DNA from: Micrasema longulum
Lineage: Eukaryota; Arthropoda; Insecta; Trichoptera; Brachycentridae
DNA: 64,000 bases
Assembly: GCA_022494885.1 (NCBI GenBank)
Contig: JAGVSM010003515.1
Span: 27,186-91,185 of the forward strand
Direction of reading: 5' to 3'
The first letter of the stretch is position 1; the number at the start of each line of letters is the position of its first letter. Positions 54,736-64,000 of the stretch are shown in pieces. Under the pieces are notes generated by a model. The model was not told where the DNA came from and ran no database searches. It saw only the letters and a program-made list of their open reading frames with translations. A program made the position numbers and the translations under genes.

Positions 54736-55763
54736 GTTCACAAGTGAGACAGAAATATTTTGCCTGTTCCGAATGTCAATACAGGTGTCTAAAGAAGAGC
54801 AGATTGGCATCTCACATGTTCACTCATACCGCTGAGAAGCCATTATCTTGCTCAGAGTGCCAATTTAAATGCTCGCAGAAAGGTGCTTTAAAGTCGCATA
54901 TGCTCACTCACACCGGTGGGAAACCCTTTTCATGCTTAGAGTGCAAATTCAAATGTTTACGAAAGAGAGATTTGAAACCCCACATGTTAACTCATACCGG
55001 TGAGAAGCCATTCTCATGCCCTGAGTGCCAGTACAAATGTTCACAAAAAGGGCATTTGAAATCACATATGTCAACTCATACCAATGACCAACCATTCGTA
55101 TGCTCAGAGTGCAAATTTAAATGTTCGCGAAAAGATAACTTAAAATTACATATGTTTACTCATACCGGTGTGAAATCATTCTCATGCTTAGAGTGCCAAT
55201 TTAAATGTTCGCAGAAAGGTTCTTTGAAATCACACATGCTAACGCATACCGGTGAGAAACCATTCTCATGCTCTGAGTGTCAATTTAAATGTTCACTTAA
55301 AAATCATTTGAAATCGCACATGTTAACTCATACTGGTGAGAAACCTTTCTCATGCCTTGAGTGCCAATTTAAATGTTCACGAAGAGATAATTTAAAATTA
55401 CACATTTTAACTCATACTGGAGAGAAACGATACTCATGCTTAGAGTGCCCATTTAAATCTTCAACAAAGAATAATTTGAATAGGCACATGTTAACCCATA
55501 CCGGTGAGAAACCGTTCTCATGCTCAGAGTGCCAATTTAAATGTTCGCAGAAAGGTGCTTTGAAATCACACATGTTGACTCATTCTGGTAAGAAACCATT
55601 CTCATGCTTAGAGTGCCAATATAAATGTTCGCAAAAGAGTAATTTGAAATCACACATGTTGAACCATACCGGTGAGAAACCATTCTCGTGCTCAGAGTGC
55701 CAATACAAATGTTCTCGGAAAAGGGATTTGAATACACACATGTTGATTCATACTGGCGAGTAA
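54736..55763 (+). CDS. ZF5 exon 2: 12-finger C2H2 array
   Basis: 3' coding exon of ZF5. Acceptor TTTGTTTCAG|GTTC at 54735/54736; phase 1, giving S-SQVRQKYFACSECQYRC. It has twelve C2H2 fingers. Linkers are TGEKP with variants TAEKP, TGGKP, TNDQP, TGVKS, TGEKR and SGKKP. Helix starts QKGA (fingers 2 and 10) and RxDN (5 and 8) recur. Finger 9 has Ser at the usual core Cys position. The frame stops at TAA 55761-55763, the same linker-lysine position as in ZF2, and a decayed terminal finger follows. The fingers are otherwise intact, so a shortened protein is plausible. Confidence 0.88.
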
Positions 55764-55892
55764 CTATTCTCGTACTCAGATTGTGGAGATACGTCATAAG
55801 AAAAGGGAGATTTAATTAGTCACTCATTAAATCATATCGGTGAGAAAGTTATTGCTGTGAAATCACTTAAAATGAACATTGTATCAAACCTG
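55764..55892 (+). pseudogene. Decayed terminal finger of ZF5
   Basis: In frame after the stop: LFSYSDCGDTS, a second stop, then EKGDLISHSLNHIGEKVIAV and KSLKMNIVSNL before a third stop. Homologous to the end of ZF1 (EDLIRHSLNHIGEKVLSVK), with the finger core lost. Confidence 0.82.
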
Positions 55893-55894
55893 TA

Positions 55895-56095
55895 ATAATA
55901 ATAATAATAATCACCATAGTTAAATAACAAAAATTACAATTTCCTTATCTACTACATACAAACTTATGTAATAGATTTCCCTGGATTTTGTCTAGTCTGC
56001 CTAACTAGGTACAACCTGTTTTAAGGCAGACATTTTTATGCAAAAATAAACAATAACATGACTTCGAGCTCGACATAAATTTCGAAACCAAAATG
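55895..56095 (-). mobile_element. LINE-B 3' tail
   Basis: Begins with AATAATAATAATAATAAT (the reversed end repeat) and contains TAGTCTGCCTAACTAGGTAC and CCTGTTTTAAGGCAGAC. It lies directly after the ZF5 terminal finger remnant. Confidence 0.78.
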
Positions 56096-56129
56096 CTTGA
56101 TTGTGACGTGAAAGCGTGTTTGGATAAAC

Positions 56130-56460
56130 GTAAAAAATTGATGTAGCTTTTCATTGGTAATAGGTACTTGTTTTTGGTTGAATTCCAAAACTTTTAATAA
56201 TTAATTTTCAAATATAGAATTCTTTTTGCGAATGTCAAACTCTGCTCTTCTCTCCAACAGGGGTGTACTTAATTTAGGAATACGATTTTCAAAACTGTAT
56301 TGAATATCGGTTGATATTATTTTTGTATTACCAAAAATCCTGGAAATAGAAATAAATGAGTTAAAATTGTAAGCAATTTAAAAATATAATCTGATTGGGA
56401 TCCATAAAAAACGAATGTTGTTTGTTAACATTAAAAACATTTTTTTATACACAAAAATTA
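56130..56460 (-). mobile_element. LINE-M fragment
   Basis: Minus-oriented copy of 15380-15769 and 17885-18220 (AAATATAGAATTCTTTTTGC, GCGAATGTCAAACTCTGCTC). Bases 56461-56935 beyond have no recognised gene; the open frame at 56767-56970 has no motif. Confidence 0.6.
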
Positions 56461-56939
56461 ACCACTTACCATTTTTTTATAATTCATTCTCGACGAATGC
56501 AACCCCGGTGAGCGATAAAAAAAATCATTTTGGCTCGTTACTTTTTTCTAATTAATAAATCGCAGGTTTTAAGAGCTATAAATATGCTCGTGGCAAAGAT
56601 CTATATTTCACTGAAAACCGGACGTAAATTGGTCCAGTAGTTATTCAGTCCGTCGAGGACACATATACGAACATTGCCTTTTACATATATAGATTAGATT
56701 CTAAATACCTATCTATCTCTATGACAACCGTCCGCCTTCAAAAGATGATGGTGATGTATACTAAACTTGAAGACCGGAAAAACAGATTTTCCGGTGACTG
56801 TATTGTCCTATACGAGACCAACACAGTCAGCCACAAAAGCAAAAAGTAAAGGCAAAATTCTCCATGTCTCGTTTACAGACATCTTTCAATCGCAATCGCT
56901 GACCACCGTGGGATCTTTCATTTATTTTATAAACATAAA

Positions 56940-57150
56940 TGGAAAATCTGCCTTTTACAAACATTTATAATACTAACATATTTGGCTTAATATATATATT
57001 TTTTTAAAACATGAATTACCTTATACCCAAGATTTATTTTTTAAAAAATTAAACCAAAAATTATACAAGATTGATATAAAAAAAAATAACCTAATAATTA
57101 TACAGAATATTCAGTAGAAAGTTTAAATAATAAAACATTCTACAGTAAAA
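56940..57150. repeat. Dispersed AT-rich repeat
   Basis: Inverted partner of 20870-21170. Confidence 0.6.
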
Positions 57151-57247
57151 CAACAAGAAAATCTTAAGCACTGTTTCACACAGCTAGGTAAAGTGAACAA
57201 AAAACTGTAAATATATATATTATGAAATGCATGATATATCAATATGA

Positions 57248-57918
57248 TTACCATTCACCATCTTTGAAAAAGTTCAAAAGGTTTGTTCTATTGGAACAAT
57301 ACCCTATACTAAATATATCAGATACGTGGGAATAACTATTGCCGAGTTCATGAAGTCTGTTTAATACGGCATTACAAGTATACACTGTCCGTGAATTGTT
57401 GCTACAAAACGGTGGCACCTGTCTAGTCATTCTTCCAGGCACCCTGAAGTTGATGAGAGATAATAGTTCAGGGCAATCCCATATTGAATTTACAATTTTG
57501 AATAAATTTAAAAGGTCTATAATTATTCATTTTTCTTCTATGGTTAAGTTTTGACAAATTTAATGTTTTTAGTTAAAAATCGTAGTTTAAAAATTCATGA
57601 CTGATTCTAAGTTTAAAATTTATATACCGTAAGAATTTTTTTTGGACTTTCAAGAGAATTTTGGTGACAGTTGTAGTAAGGAGTCCATATTGTAGAATTA
57701 TACTTTAACTGGCTTCTCACTAATGAAGTATACATCAACTTCAAAGTGCCTATGTTTTTGAATTCCTTAGTCACACGTAACATGAAGCCTAACATTTTTA
57801 GAGATTTACTAGTTATATTATTTATGTGCCTAATAAAGGATAATTTTTGATCAAAAACGATACCCAGGTCGCGCACCTCAGAAGTTGGGCCATATTTTAG
57901 CATCACAAAGCTCTCCAT
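57248..57918 (-). pseudogene. Jockey/CR1-like LINE reverse transcriptase C-terminus
   Basis: The minus strand reads SEVRDLGIVFDQKLSFIRHI, then SKSLKMLGFMLRVTKEFKNI, LMYTSLVRSQLKYNSTIW and, after a break, CPELLSLINFRVPGRMTRQ with a final NLLNFFKDGEW. The order D-L-G-x-x-F-D...L-V-R-S-x-L-x-Y is standard for this group. Confidence 0.8.
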
Positions 57919-58560
57919 ACATAATATCTTTCAGTATTCGGCCAACCTCCATTCGGCTCACATGACCGAGCCATCGCAGGCGTCTTTCTTTTAAGATCGC
58001 CATCGCCGAAGACTTCCGAGTACGGGTTAGTATATCTGCATTTGTCACTTTGTTCTGCCACGTCACGCCAAAAATACGCCGCAAACATCACAAATAAATA
58101 GCGTTGATTTTCCTTTCTTGGCGTCTGTAAGTGCGCCAGGTTTCACCGCTGTATAGGAGCGCGCTGAGTACACAGGGTTGATAAACTTGTACTTTGGTAA
58201 ATATGGTAAGTTTATCATTTTTACAAACTCTGTCTTGGAGCTTTCCAAATGTGGTAGCTGCTTTTTCTATTTTATAATTGATTTCCTATTCTATGGTTGA
58301 TTTCCTGGCTAACGAACAATCTCCAGACATTGTTGAACTGAAGTAACAAAACTTTGAACAGACCTGCAGTATTTGACCATCGATTTTAATTTCTGGTCTC
58401 TAATCTGTGTCTTGCCTTAAAACAACAGTTTTTTCAAACTTAATTCGATAGCAAAATTTTTACACACTGCCGCTGTTAAAAACAGATCCATGCAAAGTTG
58501 TAGATCTTCCTCGGAGTGCGCAATAAAAGTAGCATCATCCGCAAAAAGCAAATCTTAGAT
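57919..58560 (-). pseudogene. RTE-like LINE reverse transcriptase relic
   Basis: Minus-strand pieces in three frames: FADDATFIAHSEEDLQLCMD, FAIEFEKTVVLRQD, then KKGKSTLFICDVCG-region debris and RRIFGVTWQNKVTNADIL followed by RRLRWLGHVSRMEVGRILKD. The FADD motif is near 58540. Confidence 0.72.
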
Positions 58561-59499
58561 GAGCATCTGTCTTCTTTTAGAATTAGTTTGTTGGTTTCGT
58601 TTTAATATTGGTTATAACCTACTTCCACTAGCTATTAAAACAACTGGAAACTAGAAAGTATTCAAAAAGACTATAAAAATATGGATGAGGGAGCTAGGTA
58701 GAAGTAAAATGGAATGTGTCTCATTTGCCCAAACAAATATTGAATCGATTGCTCCACAAGTGTATAGCATATGTGAGATTTTTGTTCTTTTTTTTTATTT
58801 TTTATTTATTTATTAAATCATACAAAAATTTTTTTTGTACTCCCAGGAGTTAGCACAAACTCATTTTGGGACAGAAAAATATTTACATATAGGTATGTTA
58901 ACAACAATAATATAGCAACAAATAGTAATAAAGTAACAGGTAATAATATGTACATAAAAACTGAAATAAGATAGCAAGCAAATATATGATACAAATTATA
59001 CATCCGCTTGCCATCCTTTAAACAATCCATAGTAAAAATTGAAAATAAAATTGTTATATTTACATATTGCAAAAAATAAATATTTAAGGGAAAAAAGAAC
59101 TGTGCGTTCATTGTGCGTTTTGTAATATAAATAATACAGATGTAATAAATTAATTATAAACATAAATACACAATGTTTAAAACTCTGAACATTTTGTTAA
59201 TTATTTATGTTTATTAAATTAATCTTCTTTGTTTATTCGCAAATGTAAACATATTTAAAAAAAAGAGTAAATTGTTAAGTGTCCTCGGCATGGGTTACCC
59301 CAGTAAGGTCACATTATGTTTATTATTAATTATAGTTTGTAAGAGAAAAAATATTAATAAATAAATAAATGGCGTTTAGCAAAGCGATCTTGCATGGCAT
59401 TTCATCTGACCTAGTGTGGAGGTATACCCCGCAGATTAGACTACACCATCTACTGACATGCATTACGTCTTGTTCAAATATCTTTCATAAAATAAATAA
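58561..59499. other. No gene recognised
   Basis: AT-rich. Bases 58800-59110 open with TTATTTATTTATTAAATCAT and look like a LINE tail, but I cannot assign them. Confidence 0.45.
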
Positions 59500-59960
59500 A
59501 ATTAATTACCTAGTCAAGTACTAATAATAAACAGTCATCCTTAATTTCTTATTGTTTGTGGGATTGTCTATGGTAATAAATTTTGTCTGTGGTTCTACCG
59601 TCAAGCACTAAGTGGCACGCGTCCTTATCAAGTGGACAATAAATACAGCAATTTCAATATTGTTGGACAAGAAATTAAAGATTTTACATATAAATAAATG
59701 GCCGCAACAAGTAAGTAACCAATATATAACAGGTTTGAAGCAAGCACCACAATAGGCCAGAAGTTCCAATGGCAGTTGGCAATTACCACCCGGCTTTAGA
59801 AAAGTCATATTTAGTTATTATGATTTCCCCGGGAATCGAGCCCGGAACTCCCGTGCGTGGGGCGAGCGTCCCAGCCAGAGGTGTATTCTCCTGCTGCGCC
59901 GCCAGTACCGGGTGTGGCAAATGTCAGCCGCCTTAACCGCAGACAACCTTCAGTTGCATC
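59500..59960 (-). mobile_element. tRNA-derived SINE-3, nearly full length
   Basis: Runs from GTCAAGTACTAATAATAAAC (3' end on the minus strand) through CTGTGGTTCTACCGTCAAGC and ATTGTTGGACAAG to the tRNA head with reversed B box GGGAATCGAGCCCGG (about 59830-59844) and CGTGCGTGGGGCGAGCGTCC. It gives the best length estimate, about 450 bp. Confidence 0.75.
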
Positions 59961-60099
59961 TTCTTATTCTTCTCTTCTTTTCCACATCCGCTCCTAAGTG
60001 GAGCATGTGGACATCACCAGTTGCCTCCAGGAGACCCTATCGCCAGCCACCATTTTTGCCCCTTCCCACGCCAATCCAGCGCCCCTTAATTCCGCCGAA

Positions 60100-60780
60100 T
60101 AAAGTCTAAAGATCGTCATTGACGGCCTTCTGGACGGCGTGAGCCCGCGGGTTTAAAGAATAGGCAACTTGGTTTAGGGTTCTCCTGAGGCATGCGCAGC
60201 ACGTGTCCACTGCATCCTCAAAAGGCTCGTTATAGGAGGCTGCTGCGTCCGTTCTCGGACTTCAATGTTAGTCATAAAATCGAACCACCTAATATGCTTC
60301 TCAAGCACTTACTCTCAAAACTCAGATGTTTGGTGTTTTGAGCTTTGGTAAGGTGCCAAGATTCGCACCCATATAGGAGTACTGGCGCTATACAAGAGTT
60401 GAATAGTCGGCATTTCGTTTTTACCGAGTATAGACTAGAGTTCCAGACAACACGCATCATGTTAAAAGTTGCTCCAGCAATTCCTAGGCGGGTGTCGAGG
60501 TCTTTGCGCATGCTTCCACCCTCAGTTTTGTGAACTTCCGAGTATTTAAAGCTGTCAACTTTTTGAATCCTCTGTCCATTATAATAGACAGGCTGACATT
60601 ATCAGGACAGGATTTGTCGCACACAATCTGAATCTTTTTTGTATTAATATTAAGACCCAGACGAGTTGGGTTTTCCTGCAGTGTGTCAACAATTTCCTGA
60701 AAATCACCAACAGACTTTTCAAAAAGAACTGCATTACCTGTATACTCCAAGTCGCGCAACTTAAGAAGGGAGTTCTTTTC
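60100..60780 (-). pseudogene. RTE-like LINE reverse transcriptase relic
   Basis: The minus strand reads MRDLEYTGNAVLFEKSV (a decayed Y-A-D-D), TRLGLNINTKKIQIV, then GIAGATFNMMRVVWNSSLYS, IAPVLLYGCESWHLTKAQNT and KCLRSILGG. Two or more frameshifts. Confidence 0.8.
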
Positions 60781-60839
60781 TCTACCTCAATCAGGTCGTA
60801 TTGATTTGCGTAAGATCTTCTTATTATTCAGGAACAAAG

Positions 60840-61020
60840 GACTCGCACACTGAAGGTTCCGTGTTCGGTTCCCTGTTAACAAAAATATAATAAAATGGGA
60901 TTTTTCTCAAGCCTGGGTGTACTGCGCTGTAATCGACCACTGTAATTGGGCCGCAACACCTGTTATGGTGCCAAAATAATACAATATTTGGAATCGCATG
61001 GTAATCAATATATTTAGACA
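60840..61020 (+). mobile_element. SINE-3 fragment
   Basis: Plus-oriented piece with GGTTCCCTG, GGGATTTTTCTCAAGCCTGG and AACACCTGTTATGGTG. Bases 61021-61320 after it contain sequence homologous to the leader of ZF1 (from about 61205) and nothing else recognised. Confidence 0.6.
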
Positions 61021-61354
61021 ATTATAAAATTATTACTTATTAGCCATACCATGGATCTTAAAAGCATACCTTGGTTTTATTCCTATCATGTTTTTACCTT
61101 GTGTTTTTCCAACGATGGATTACAATTTTTCAAATGTTATTTAACTTTTGTCTGTGTGCAGACGGTTAAAGAATTTGAAGCGATGCTCGTTTGTAAAAAT
61201 TAAAACGACCTTATTTAATACATTCTATCTTCGTATTAGAAAGTTAGATAATTTGTTTAAAATTATCATTTTTTAAATTTTGATTCTTATTTCTCGCATA
61301 AATATTTTACTGTGTTTTCCGGGATCTTCATTAACAGATTTATCTATAAAAATT

Positions 61355-61616
61355 ATGGAATTCGCTCCATTGAATATAAAGGCTGAACCGGGGACTGGCG
61401 ATGTAGAAGGAGATATTCTCCAGGCCGGGGAAGGGGCGCCACGGCCCCGCAGCAGCGAGGAGCCGGCTGTTGCTGCCGTGAAGGCTGAACCGGGGACCAG
61501 TGCTGGCCGGCCTAGGATAACCAGCGATATAATGATCTTCACAGAAATTGATGTTGACTATCCTGACATTAAACAAGAATGTTTGGATTCCTCTCTTCAA
61601 CATAAAAATGCCTCAA
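61355..61616 (+). CDS. ZF6 exon 1: SUMO-motif N-terminal exon (type A)
   Basis: First coding exon of ZF6, 262 nt, the same length as in ZF1; phase 1 at donor CTCAA|GTAAGT. ATG 61355 opens MEFAPLNIKAEPGTGDVEGD. Sites are IKAE, VKAE and IKQE; the last repeat has TSAGRPRITSD instead of TSTD. The acceptor used in ZF1 (TTTTCCAG) is TTTTCCGG here, while a new AG has appeared 15 bp downstream (TTAACAG, where ZF1 has TTAACAA). The exon would then start at 61338, still upstream of the ATG. It was probably copied recently from, or into, the ZF1 locus. Confidence 0.78.
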
Positions 61617-61859
61617 GTAAGTAATACTTTTGTACACATTATCTACTCGAAAATTTTATCTTCGGACTGGGGATGATGGTTCGCAGATAAATTCAAATCC
61701 TTTTGCATAAGTGGCATATGGCAGCGGAGTTGCATTGTTCATTTAAAAAGTGTATCATAAAGGTTAGTCATAGCGGCGCGCTACGAGAAATTTGAACACG
61801 ACATTTATGATGCCAGTTTGACGTCAATCGTGTTATTTTCATGTCGATTTTATTCGACA

Positions 61860-62055
61860 ATCATAGGCAAAATGGTAAATGCTACACAGTGTGTAAAGTG
61901 ACCACTTAAACCGGCCAAAATGTAAATGCATAGACTTTCATATTCCCTTCTTTAAAGTGTTTTCTATCCCTGTTGTAATTTGTTAATCTCAATGACTCCC
62001 TATGTGGTGAAATCCAGTTTATTGTCTACAAACATTTGGACAAAAAATATTGTAA
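61860..62055 (-). repeat. Repeat A copy in ZF6 intron
   Basis: Carries CTACACAGTGTGTAAAGTGA, AAATGCATAGACTTTCATAT and TTGTCTACAAACATTTGGAC. Confidence 0.72.
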
Positions 62056-62099
62056 TAAATATCCGTTTGCAAATAGAATCCAGATAACGCGTCTTGTAG

Positions 62100-62680
62100 C
62101 TCAATCACAAATAACTATCGACGTGCTTAAAAACATGCCAAGCATTTGAGCGATCACAATAAACAATAATGAACATCAACAATATTTTGAGTTTGTCCAA
62201 ATTTTTGTAGACAAGGACTGGATTCAACTCCCTGGGAAGCTGTTTATATTAAGATATTACAACAGAGATGAAGAACATTTAAAACTTAAACCAGTCATTG
62301 ACAGGTCATAAGCCCTGTAGATGCCTAGACTTCTATATTATCTTTTCTTAAATGTTCTTCATCTCTGTTGTAATATGTTAATAATGAACATGCTTAAGTT
62401 ATCGCAGTCATAAGTTATCGCGTGTGTAATCTCTAAGTCAACGCTCGTGTTGGTTTGTTTTTTGTTTTCCTCGTAAATAAATACAGTTCACTGGCGCGAA
62501 ATCGGCGTTTGCTATAAAAAAAAAAATACAATATATTGCATTTGCAAAATAGTAAGGAGTATCTAATACAAAAAAGTGAAAATTATATTACAATTACTAT
62601 GGCGACTGCTTTTCTTGACATTTGGCTTGCCGACCGCAGGCTAAATGAAAAAAATTGCATGGTTTTATTTTTTCAAGTCA
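62100..62680 (+). repeat. Dispersed repeat H, split by repeat A
   Basis: Matches the complement of 30540-30960 on both sides of an insertion: TTGAGCGATCACAATAAAC before it, ATGCTTAAGTTATCGCAGTC after it. Confidence 0.75.
62177..62379. repeat. Repeat A short foldback insertion with 12-bp target duplication
   Basis: Starts CAACAATATTTTGAGTTTGT and ends ATCTCTGTTGTAATATGTT. AATAATGAACAT occurs immediately before (62165-62176) and after (62380-62391). The uninterrupted relative at 30540-30960 has one copy of the corresponding site. Inside, AACAGAGATGAAGAACATTT and its complement form a hairpin. Confidence 0.82.
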
Positions 62681-62699
62681 AATGCTCGTTTACATAAAT

Positions 62700-63240
62700 T
62701 TTCTTTCCATCTTGGAAGATTAAGCCGGTCGCCTTCTTTAAGTTGATTCCTTTGGTTTTGTACTGCCGCCAATAGTTCATCTTTTTTCGTTAGTTTTTGA
62801 TTTGATTAGCTCACGAGAAACATTTTTATCATTGTGTTGATTGATTCATGAGCGAAATGGAGATCTTTCGGTTGATATAATATCCCCTTTCTTCATACTG
62901 CAGCCAACGGATGCAGCTATGTCGCAGAAAAAGATGCGAAGATTAATTGAAGTGTCTTCAGGAACCCCCTGTATTTCTAGGTTATTAATGTAATTGGACT
63001 ACTCTGCTTTCGAACTGAATCTCTCTAATAATAACATTCCTTCTTTTAGTTTTAATTTTCTTGTACTTTTGTAATATGATATTCTATATAGGCAAATTTT
63101 TCGATCATATTGATTTTAAGTTGTTCAAATGACTGCAAAAGTTTTTGCACCTCTCACCTTTCCATTAGTTTCGTTTATTTCGTCACAGCCATTTGCCATT
63201 CGTCGCACGTCTAATTGTAACCCAGATACGGCATTTAATA
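62700..63240 (-). pseudogene. LINE ORF1-like relic in ZF6 intron
   Basis: The minus strand reads DLLNAVSGLQLDVRRMANGC, then SNYINNLEIQGVPEDTSINL, IFFCDIAASVGCSMKKGDII. The phrase N-N-L-E-I-Q-G-V-P-E is typical of the RNA-binding ORF1 protein of insect LINEs. Several stops and frameshifts. Confidence 0.65.
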
Positions 63241-63271
63241 AATCTTAATTTTTTCACTGTTTTTGTTTCAG

Positions 63272-64000
63272 GTATAAGAACAAGCCAGAACAATTTTGAA
63301 TGCTCAGAGTGCCAATATAAATGTTCTCGGAAAGAGTCTTTAAAACGTCACATCTTAACTCATACTGATCAGAAACCATTCTCATGCTCAGAATGCAAAT
63401 TCAAATCTGTACATAAATATAATTTGAAAACACACATGTTAACTCATACCGGTGAGAAACCATTCGCATGCTCAGAGTGTCAATATAAATGTTCTCGGAA
63501 AGAGTCTTTAAAACGTCACACATTAACTCATACCGATCAGAAACCATTCTCATGCTCAGAATGCAAATTCAAATCTGTACATAAATGTAATTTGAAAACA
63601 CACATGTTAACTCATACTGGTAAAAAACCATTCACATGCTTAGAGTGCCAATTTAAATGTTCACGGAGTAATATTTTAAAAATGCACACGTTAACTCATA
63701 CCAGCGAGAAACCATTCTCATGCTCAGAGTGCCAATATAAATTTACACAAAAACGTCATTTGACAACACACATGTTAACTCATGCCGGTGAGAAACCATT
63801 CTCATGCTCAGAATGCAAATTTAAATCTGCGCATAAATGTTATTTGAAAACCCACATGTTAACTCATATCGGTGAAAAACCATACTCATGCTTAGAGTGC
63901 CCGTATAAATCTTTATGTATTAGTAATTTAAAAAGACACATGTTAACTCATACCGGTGATAAACTATACTCATGCTCAGAGTGCCAGTATAAATGTTCAA
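63272..64000 (+). CDS. ZF6 exon 2: C2H2 array, cut by window end
   Basis: 3' coding exon of ZF6, open to the last base. Acceptor TTTGTTTCAG|GTAT at 63271/63272; phase 1, giving S-IRTSQNNFECSECQYKC. Eight complete C2H2 fingers and the start of a ninth are visible. Fingers 1-2 and 3-4 are near-identical copies of a two-finger unit (RKESLKRH and VHKxNLKTH), both pairs joined by the unusual linker TDQKP. Four fingers have Ser at the usual core Cys position (2, 4, 7 and 8) and one has Phe (6). Whether the terminal finger survives cannot be seen. Confidence 0.87.

Overview
The window is eukaryotic nuclear DNA, very probably from an insect and plausibly a moth or butterfly. It is about two thirds A+T by eye and has spliced genes with GT...AG introns. 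It is dense in decayed non-LTR retrotransposons (RTE, CR1/L2 and Jockey-like), tRNA-derived SINEs, piggyBac, Tigger/pogo, Harbinger-type and P-like elements. The order Lepidoptera is an inference from the style of these repeats; no marker gene proves it.

The only host genes I can support are six paralogous C2H2 zinc-finger genes, labelled here ZF1 to ZF6. Each has the same two-exon coding plan. An N-terminal exon carries a tandem 34-residue repeat built around the motif V-K-A-E-P. A phase-1 intron follows. A large 3' exon then carries 10 to 18 C2H2 fingers with mostly TGEKP linkers. ZF1 is on the minus strand (exons 12315-12054 and 7993-6411). ZF2 to ZF6 are on the plus strand: 21459-22101 with 25172-26298; 32399-32852 with 35078-36051; 43460-44129 with 44870-45723; 53587-54151 with 54736-55763; and 61355-61616 with 63272 to the window end. 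Two subfamilies are visible from the N-terminal exon: type A starts MEFAP and ends with IKQE (ZF1, ZF4, ZF6); type B has IKQQ at that place (ZF2, ZF3, ZF5) and starts MEIA in ZF3 and ZF5.

The main observation is that the N-terminal exon is an array of SUMO-attachment consensus sites (hydrophobic-K-x-E), varying from three to seven per gene, joined to a fast-diverging DNA-binding finger array. No KRAB, ZAD, BTB or SCAN domain is visible. By analogy with the KRAB and ZAD zinc-finger clusters, I infer a family of nuclear DNA-binding regulators, possibly SUMO-dependent repressors. That role is not shown by the sequence.

Layout: 1-6400, SINE, piggyBac relic and nested LINEs; 6411-12347, ZF1 with a repeat-filled intron; 12450-21430, LINE and SINE relics; 21431-26700, ZF2 with a 1.7-kb Tigger element in its intron; 27300-32370, LINE and SINE debris; 32382-36200, ZF3; 36530-43235, repeats, a CR1/L2 3' end, a piggyBac relic and a possible orphan exon; 43443-45723, ZF4; 46000-53300, SINEs, a probable solo LTR and two inverted P-like elements; 53570-55900, ZF5; 55900-61020, LINE relics; 61338-64000, ZF6, cut by the window edge. 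The conserved last finger is kept in ZF1 but broken in ZF2, ZF3, ZF4 and ZF5.
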